Source of the DNA: Entrophospora sp. SA101 | Lineage: Eukaryota; Glomeromycota; Glomeromycetes; Entrophosporales; Entrophosporaceae | Assembly (NCBI GenBank): GCA_958430865.1 | Contig: CAUDNR010000065.1 | Coordinates: 29,557-41,863 of the forward strand | DNA length: 12,307 nucleotides | Direction: 5' to 3' | Part shown: in pieces, positions 6,061-12,307 of the stretch | How positions within the stretch are numbered: the first letter of the stretch is position 1 | Layout: each line of letters starts with the position of its first letter | Program-made: the position numbers and the translations under genes | The notes under the pieces: model-generated | Database searches by the model: none | What the model was told of the DNA's origin: nothing | The model's input: only the letters and a program-made list of their open reading frames with translations

Positions 6061-9000
6061 ATGAATGTAAAGGATATAAATGAAAATTGAGGAAGCCAAG
6101 CCCTTTTAAAAATAGCAAGAATAATTGGGTCTGGCGAACAAGATTGAAGAAACAATATTTACCGGGCATCTACTCTTGGTAATCGTAGAGACATAGACAG
6201 AATAGTAGAAGATTGGCTAGTTTTTGCTCTTGAGGGAGTTCCGAATGTTCCTGGCGGCACCAAAAATATCAATTGGCTTTATAATAACAGGAGCAACCGG
6301 AATGTAATCGGAAATGGAAGTGATGATCCAGACGAAGCAATGAGAGATGGTGAAAATTTATTTGTTGTTAATTTAATAAAAAAAGTGGGAAGAGAAAGCG
6401 GAACAGGAAATTTTGCGAGCCAAGATGATATACTAGATTCGTTAAACAAAGTATTTGGAGACATCCATTTAGTTAACCATGCTCGAAGAAATTACAAAAA
6501 AAGAATTCAAGATCGCATAAATGCAGCAAGTTCTAGGAGTAGAAATGAAGATCGAACTCTTTTACTAAACAAAGCAGAAATAGGCGATGAAGATGATCCA
6601 ATTAATTTTAATGTGGCTGATATTTATTGTTTGGATAAATTTATTGACAAGTTTTTTGAAGATAGTCGTAATAAGGTTGAAATAGTAATTAACGGAAGTT
6701 TTAATGGATTTAATTTACTTAGCAAAAAGGTTGATAGCGATTTTTTTCCTTTTTCAGATGATCAAAGATGAATAAACTACTGACTCCTTTTTGCCCAAAC
6801 AATCGCTAAAGAATTTGTTAAAGTTCGAAACGCTGATCAGGATAAAATAATTAGTAGCGATACAATAGTTGATCCAGCAACCGAAGAAAGAACTTTAAAG
6901 GGTCAACTCGTTTCTACTTGAGAAGAGATGGCTTTAGTAATTAACCTCATTGAGCAATTAGGGGAATGTATGGAAACCAAAGGAATGGAGCGGGAAAAAA
7001 ACGATCCAGATCCTGAGGGTGATGATGGAGGTCCTGGAAGAGGAGACGAATTTGCCTACCAGTTTCGTGCTGATGTTATTTTTGATCCTGACGATTTCTG
7101 AACTAAATTAGATGAATTGGATGATGACGACGACAGAAAAAGAAAAGCAAGAGATAAAATAAGCCTTGCAACTAATTGAATTTTCCGGAAATTGAACTTT
7201 CCCCAGAATCGAATTTGACGAGAAATTACTGAAGTAGACCGATTAGCTGGCAACAATAATGCTGGAGATGAGATTATTGAAGATTATTGTGAAAAAAGTT
7301 TAACCGGAACTCAGGCTGCTTTGGCTTTTGCCTGCGGAATTGATCATGATGATATTCGGAGAGATGGAACTTTTACTACCGACGCGACAAGTTATGATTT
7401 AAAAACTCCTGTCGGGTTAAGAAATGCGGTTAGAAGCAAAAGTTTAGAAATTAATCCAACTATAGGGGAAGGTTGAAATGCTGGCACAGCAGAAAATGAT
7501 TTATCAACAGAAGAGCAAGAAATTTTTGCAGAGGCTACAATTTTAGACACCGCTGCTGCTGAACACCATGCGGCTTTATTACTAGCTTATTTACGTGCGG
7601 CTAAAAATAACCAACCATTGAACTTGGATAGTAATGATTGAACTGATAATGATTATAATTTTGCCCAAGCTGACGGAATTCCAGATTTAACTGGATCCCA
7701 CGACTCAGCTAATGCCGAAGCAATTAAATTTTATTTTGAAGTTCCAGAAGAACTAGACGGACTAGGAAGGACAAAAATTAACAATCCTGTCCATCTTGCT
7801 CGACAAGCACTTAATAATGCTTTTAATAATATTGTTGACCGAGTACATGCGAGGTATGAAGAATTGCGAAACGCTGAATTTGTCAACCAATTCAAAAGGC
7901 AACGAATATTCGCAAACAGAATTGACAACAACTGAGAAGAAACCATCGATGTTATTCCGACACCCGACATAATTACGGATTTTCAAAACAAAGGGATCGA
8001 CGGAGTCCTCGCTGGTTTAGTTTATAACATAGGTTATGAAGGAAATATGCTTTCAGAAGATGATACCAAATTAACATATGGATTTGCTGATAATGGTATC
8101 GATAAAGAGCCTAATAGAAAATTTGATTTAAGGAATGATGGTGAACGCTTAAATTTATTCCGCATTACTTGCTTGCGAGAAGATCCTCTTGATACACCTG
8201 AAGAATGAGATGTTGGTTTATCAGAAAAAGAGAAAGCCATTATTAATAACCCGAATGTTAATACTGCTGAAGGCAAATACTACACAGCAATACTGTTAAG
8301 TTACTTACGATCAATAAAAGATGCGAACAATGATAGCGACATAGAGACGAATCCGAATGTTGAATTAACCCAAGACGGCAATGACTGAACCGACCAAGCG
8401 GTTAACGAGGATTTAATTAATACGCAAATCGAGTTGACAAACGATGATCTCTTAGAGGCTTTAAAAGACTTTGAAAGTGCAGCAGCTAGAAACATTGCGG
8501 CGGGAAATAACCGCCTTGTCGAAGACGTGGCTAAAGAATTAGCTTGAACCCAAATAAACGCCAACCAAGGTGGGGTAGCCCAAAAGGTCTTAAATAAAAT
8601 GCTTGTTGGAGCGTTTGTCGAAAGTTTCCGCGCTACCCGGATTAAAGGCAACCGCTTAGACCGGAATTTTGCGGCCATGACCGACGCGGAGATTCAAAAC
8701 TACAAAGACAAAGGGATTCACGGAACCACGGCTGGTCTGCTTTACAACTTAGGTATTGACCACACCGCCTTAGACGATGATCCAGCGGCGACTAACGGCC
8801 GAGGAGCCCGCCAATTTAGATGAAACAATAATGATTATGATTTAACCGATGCCACCGGTTTAGCGAGATTTGTTGAAGCGAAATCCTGTCGCGATAATCC
8901 GCTCTTGGCGGATGGCGACACGGCCTGAAGCGACGGTGGTAATGCACAAGTTTTAACCAACGACGAAAAAACTTTCATTACCGACCAAGCGGTCAATACC

Positions 9001-11775
9001 GCCCACGCTAAACACGAGGCTGCCGTGTTATTAGGACACTTACGAAACATTAAAGGTGCTAACGGCGGTAACTACGAACTGAACCAAGCCCCCGCTGGCG
9101 ACGGAACAGTATTAAGTTGATTTGACAAAGGCCAGGACGCCATTAACGCAGCGATTGGTAATGGAACAACTACGGCTGAGCAATTGGCTATTTTAAAAGA
9201 ATTTAGTAATGCTGAAAGCAAAAGTCCAAAAGGTCTTGCTTGGAATCGGGCAAATAGTGATGATTTTAATACTGGTCACGATAATGGGGAAGCAGGATTA
9301 GCAACAAAAATACTCAACCGTGTTGCGGAAATGCACACTAACACCGCTGCGGAGGACGCCGCCCTTAACGACGCTGACCCGACTGAATACCGTCGCCGCT
9401 TTAAAGCTGCGGCTCCGGGAGCTACCGCTGGCCGTCTGGACCCTAATAGTCTCCGCCGCGCAAGCAACGAAGGTGCTTTGAACGCCGAAATCGACGCTTG
9501 AAAGGGGGCCAATTTCCGTCCGACCGACGCCCGCAAAGCTTACGAAAATGATTGAACGAAACACGCTGACGCGGCGATTACGACCGGCGCTCACCAACGC
9601 GAAGCGCTTACAGCCGACGACATTAGCGACAAAGATTACACTAACAACACTACTATCGCCGCAAGCGGTCTCGCCGCCGATTACAACGACGCTAACGTAA
9701 TTACTACCACGAAAGCCGCTGCGGAAAGAGCTCTTCGTGATTGATTACTTATTAACAATCCAAATACTAGTCTTGGCTGAAGCACTGCTTTAAACGCAGA
9801 CGAGCAAAATATAATTAATGATGTTAATCTCAATACTGCCGAAGCTATTTGAGGAGCAGCAAGATTAATAGACCATTTAAGATTAATCAGAAGAAAAAGC
9901 GTTAACAACAATGGTGCCAATGGTCCAGGAGCTTTGACTAGTGGTTGAGATAATGCAGGTGTGGTAAATGGAGCAATTGGTAAGTTTAATTTAACTGATT
10001 ACAATAAACTTTATCCTTTCAAAGAAGCTCATACTACTAGTGTTGACAGTGATGGAGGTAAATCTTGGATAAGTGTTAATAATCAACTAAATAATATTGC
10101 TACAAATGTTTTCAATAGATTTGAAGACTTATATGTAGACGAATTTCTTGCTGCCCCTAGCACTGTTCCGGGTGCTGACCATGACAAAATTGATAGTGAC
10201 AACGAGGATGCTTTTGGTGCGGTAAATGTAGGCAATAGAAGAAATGAAATCATTGACTGACTACACGAAATGCGCTTTGAACCCGAAGATGCTCGGGATG
10301 CCTATAGTAACAGATGAATTAGAACTGATTTGGATGACGTAAATGGTGCTAATCCAAGAATGGTAAGTGCCCATAATAACTTTGACCCCCGAGTTATCCT
10401 CAAAGATTTCTATGTCAATTTTGCCCCAACGGTAGGATATGATGAAACTCGAACCCAAAATTATCAAGGCAAAGGATACGACGGAACTGAGTCGACAACC
10501 ATTTGAAACAATAACTGGCAAAACCATACTGAAATCCATTTGACCGGCGGAGATACTGCTCACCCTGACAGAAAAGCCCAAATTCCCGGAAGAACTACTT
10601 GACATGACCCTTTGACTGTAAACCGAAATACTGCTCTTGCTCTTAATGACCAGGTAATAAACCCAGATAATGGAGGTGGAGGAAATTGACCAAACCGACA
10701 AAATGATATTAACCAAGCTGTTGCTCGAATCAAAGAGGAAATGAACAAACCAGAATTTGTCACTGATAGTGAATTAAATACTGCCTTAAATAAAACTAAT
10801 TGGGAAACTTACATTCAAGGAGCAGGAACTGAAAATGCTTTAAAAACGCGAGAAACCGAAGCCATGAACGCTGTTAAGGAAATTCGCCAAGGAAAAACTC
10901 CTCCACCAAAACCCGAAACTGATTTAGAACGCTGACGCCGCGAAGCCATTGCCGCCGTAGAAAAACACTGAAAGGATAAAGCCAATTCTAGCGGCAAAAT
11001 CAACAATAAAGACCGAGACAGTGTGCTCACTAGCAATTGAAAAGGTGGAATTAACGACAAAAACACGGAAACTGCCATCAATGCCGAACGTGACCGCTTA
11101 ATCAAATCAATTGATGCAGAAAAGGCCAAAGAAGGCAGCGGACCAGGTCCGAGCGGACCTTATTATCCTCCTTCCGATAACGGAGACTCAGGAGGCGGAG
11201 GAAGTGATTCCGGAAAAAAACCTCCTGTTGGTGGACAAGATGAAAAAAAACCAGAAGGCAACGAACCAGGAAAAGATGGCGGAACAACCGAGGAATCCGA
11301 AGGAGACAAAATTGTTCAAGAGTTAAGTTTACAAAGCATTGATTCAGGCACAGTAGATACAATTATTAATCAACTTGCTACTGCTAATACTAACAATGGA
11401 AAAGAAGAAAAAGCTGACTTAGATAAAGTTAAAGACATATTGAAAATAGTGAACCAAGCCAAGGGCAAAAAAGAATACAATGAAACTGCTGAGAATTTAC
11501 ACAAAGAATTAAAGCAATTGCAAAATAATAGCCAGTTAGTTCACCAACTAGAAAGCCTTAAAAAGGAAGTCAATGGTGCCGTTCAGCATTTGGAAAAACT
11601 AGAAAAGGCAAAACTACAAACCCAACAGCCGTCAGGAAACTGGTGACAAAAGAAACCAACTTGAGCCAAAGTGACCATTATTGCTGGTGGTGTCCTAGGA
11701 ATTATTTTAATTGGAGCAATTATTAGTCAACTAACCAAGAAAGGCAAGGAACCAAAAGAACCAGAAGAAGAATAA
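6061..11775 (+). CDS. Giant acidic repeat protein with C-terminal membrane anchor
   Basis: One frame of 1905 codons (1904 residues) is open once about 33 TGA codons are read as Trp; only 7 TGG are used. Residues 1-410 are a unique Asp/Asn-rich region without a signal peptide. Residues about 414-1300 hold four diverged repeats with the pattern KGIxGxxAGLxYNxG ... NTAxxxxxAxLLxYLRxIK. Residues about 1550-1690 hold two helical repeats. Residues 1692-1750 are a Gly/Pro/Lys/Glu linker, 1780-1860 a coiled coil, and 1871-1892 one membrane segment (KVTIIAGGVLGIILIGAIIS), with a charged tail KKGKEPKEPEEE. It stands alone on the plus strand, opposite the phage genes. Start ATG 6061 is the first in frame after the divergent gap and has no ribosome binding site; an upstream GTG at 6034 is possible. 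The family is not recognised. A surface or virion adhesin, or another accessory host-interaction protein, would fit; a tail tape measure is less likely given the strand and the repeats. Confidence 0.85.
7300..9960 (+). repeat. Four diverged protein repeats of about 230-310 residues in the giant gene
   Basis: Repeat starts are at about 7300, 7990, 8710 and 9646 (residues about 414, 644, 884 and 1196). Each begins with a helix such as AGLVYNIGY, AGLLYNLGID or ASGLAADYND. It passes through an Asn/Pro/Trp segment and then a helix of the form NTAEGKYYTAILLSYLR (other copies: NTAHAKHEAAVLLGHLR, DTAAAEHHAALLLAYLR, NTAEAIWGAARLIDHLR). The second helix starts at nucleotides 7546, 8257, 8992 and 9829. 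Helices and a QKVLNKM/TKILNRV-type segment precede some copies. Identity between copies is low outside these helices, so the repeats are old or fast evolving, apart from short identical DNA tracts. Confidence 0.65.
10708..11124 (+). repeat. Two helical repeats of about 62 residues near the C-terminus
   Basis: The first copy runs from INQAVARIKEEMN to NAVKEIRQ (10708 to about 10890). The second runs from RREAIAAVEKHWKDK to RDRLIKSIDAEK (10936 to about 11124). They share the order: helix with AxxxVxxxxK, a DSxLxxxNW motif (ALNKTNWETYI and VLTSNWKGGI), and a helix ending in an Arg/Lys-Ile pattern. A Pro-rich bridge (KTPPPKPETD) separates them. They probably form helical stalk modules between the repeat body and the Gly/Pro linker. 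Confidence 0.5.
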
Positions 11776-11948
11776 ACAAAAAAACTCAAAAGTTAGCAAA
11801 AGAGAAAATAACTGAGTTAATAATTAACGATATTCTTTACAATGCTGGTCTTACTATTCCAAAAAGAATAACCCTAATTTCGGGAGTTCTAATTGCCAAA
11901 ACTTTCGTTGAGAATGAAATGCCTATAATCAATGGCCTCTTTGTTTAA
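11772..11948 (+). CDS. Possible small protein with non-ATG start
   Basis: A frame overlapping the giant gene stop by four bases runs to TAA 11946-11948. If ATA at 11772 is the start (allowed in table 4), the product has 58 residues, begins NKKTQKLAKEKITELII after the start and ends with a mildly hydrophobic stretch around ITLISGVLIAKTFV. There is no ATG before residue 47 and no ribosome binding site. The frame is also open upstream to a TAG at 11724, so a -1 frameshift from the giant gene could append it to that protein. The peptide looks protein-like in composition, but the lack of a normal start leaves it uncertain. Confidence 0.35.
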   Translation: MNKKTQKLAKEKITELIINDILYNAGLTIPKRITLISGVLIAKTFVENEMPIINGLFV

Positions 11949-11961
11949 AACTATTAATATT

Positions 11962-12258
11962 ATGCCAATAATTAAAAAAGTTAGCCCAAGCCCAAAGATG
12001 AAACATTTAAAATTAAATCCATTATCGGTTGCTAAGTTTTTTTGAGAAAAAGGTATTGAAGACATGGCAATTAGCCAGCATTTAACTTACTTCACTTACC
12101 TGGAAGCACTGAAACAAGGATGCTTGTTTTTTGAGGAAGAATGAAAAGCTTGACCGAATGGTCCAGTAGTCGAATCATCTGTTGATGAAATGTTTGACCA
12201 TCGCCACAATCTCGCTAAGCTTTTCAAGTCATTAATTTCCTATCATATAATTTTGTAA
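11962..12258 (+). CDS. Panacea-domain (SocA/GepA-like) antitoxin-type protein, short form
   Basis: The protein is 98 residues. LSVAKFFWEKGIEDMAISQH (21-40) and LTYFTYLEALKQG (41-53) match the opening helices of Panacea (DUF4065) proteins, where the usual text is lKLqKLLYyaq. FEEEWKAWPNGPVV (57-70) matches the hallmark F-x-A-W-x-x-G-P-V. Three Trp are TGA, including the hallmark one. Panacea domains act as antitoxins that neutralise many unrelated toxins, as the SocA proteolytic adaptor, or as phage-borne genes such as GepA. The usual C-terminal third (about 40-60 residues) is missing; the frame ends soon after LISYHIIL, so the gene may be a shortened form. There is no ribosome binding site at ATG 11962 or at the alternative ATG 11998. 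No toxin gene is visible beside it in the window. Confidence 0.75.
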
Positions 12259-12307
12259 AATCACTCTGATTTCTTGCCTTTATTATATTATGCTTAAAGG
12301 GATAGCT

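Noticed and set aside
6080..6109. Nine-codon ORF with an AAAGGA site just inside the giant gene
   Set aside because: It is in another frame and very short; the AAAGGA could be a chance match. It might act as a small regulatory ORF, but nothing else supports it.
10261..10716. 151-codon minus-strand ORF
   Set aside because: It is antisense to the giant gene, which continues through the region in one frame; Ser/Ile-rich composition is what the complement of Asn/Asp-rich codons gives. The same applies to the minus-strand ORFs at 7731-9600 and 10815-11362.
6061..11775. A series of pseudogenes broken by stop codons
   Set aside because: Only TGA interrupts the frame, never TAA or TAG, over 1900 codons, which cannot be decay; TGA as Trp explains it.
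1..12307. TGA as glycine (Gracilibacteria/Absconditabacteria code)
   Set aside because: The Panacea A-W-x-x-G-P-V site and aromatic positions in the integrase and zinc-ribbon genes need Trp, and Trp would otherwise be almost absent.
1..12307. tRNA genes, CRISPR array, insertion sequence, att site
   Set aside because: No cloverleaf with a matching T-arm, no regularly spaced repeat-spacer array, no transposase and no recognisable attachment repeat were seen; the five short repeats at 2380-2470 have spacers far too short for CRISPR.

Overview
The window looks like part of a temperate phage or prophage from a bacterium that reads UGA as tryptophan (translation table 4, the Mollicutes code). With TAA and TAG as the only stops, the many short open stretches join into long, tightly packed genes on both strands. 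The restored Trp positions are where families expect an aromatic residue. The best case is the Panacea-type protein at the right end, whose conserved A-W-x-x-G-P-V motif has its W encoded by TGA. TGA greatly outnumbers TGG (about 33 to 7 in the giant gene). Overall GC looks like roughly 40%, which is high for most Mollicutes. I cannot name a species.

Left part, minus strand (1-5986, transcribed right to left). An early cassette begins at 5986: an SSB-like OB-fold protein, an ERF-type single-strand annealing recombinase, five small proteins of which three carry CxxC pairs, a tyrosine recombinase (integrase), a RuvC-like resolvase and a Cys-containing protein of unknown role. Adjacent genes overlap by 1-11 bases or are 1 base apart, and most internal genes have AGGAGG-like ribosome binding sites. 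A non-coding or nearly non-coding stretch (about 1451-2151) full of inverted repeats follows. Then come a coiled-coil scaffold-like protein, a probable HK97-fold major capsid protein, and the start of a further coiled-coil gene that runs off the left edge. Terminase, portal and tail genes are not in the window.

Right part, plus strand (6061-12258). A divergent intergenic region of 74 bases separates the early cassette from one giant gene, 6061-11775, 1904 residues. The protein is acidic and Asn/Asp/Ala-rich. It has about four diverged repeats of about 230-310 residues, a second pair of helical repeats, a Gly/Pro/Lys/Glu linker, a coiled coil and one C-terminal membrane segment. Its base composition is patchy, with GC-rich blocks (62% in two counted lines) between AT-rich ones (33-35%), which suggests assembly by recombination. 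Two small genes follow: an ORF without an ordinary start codon and a short Panacea (SocA/GepA-like) protein.

Reading it together: the minus-strand genes would replicate, recombine, integrate and package the phage. The plus-strand giant membrane-anchored protein and the Panacea protein look like accessory (moron-type) cargo, or a host-interaction and defence module expressed from its own promoter. The giant protein is the item I recognise least and find most worth pursuing.
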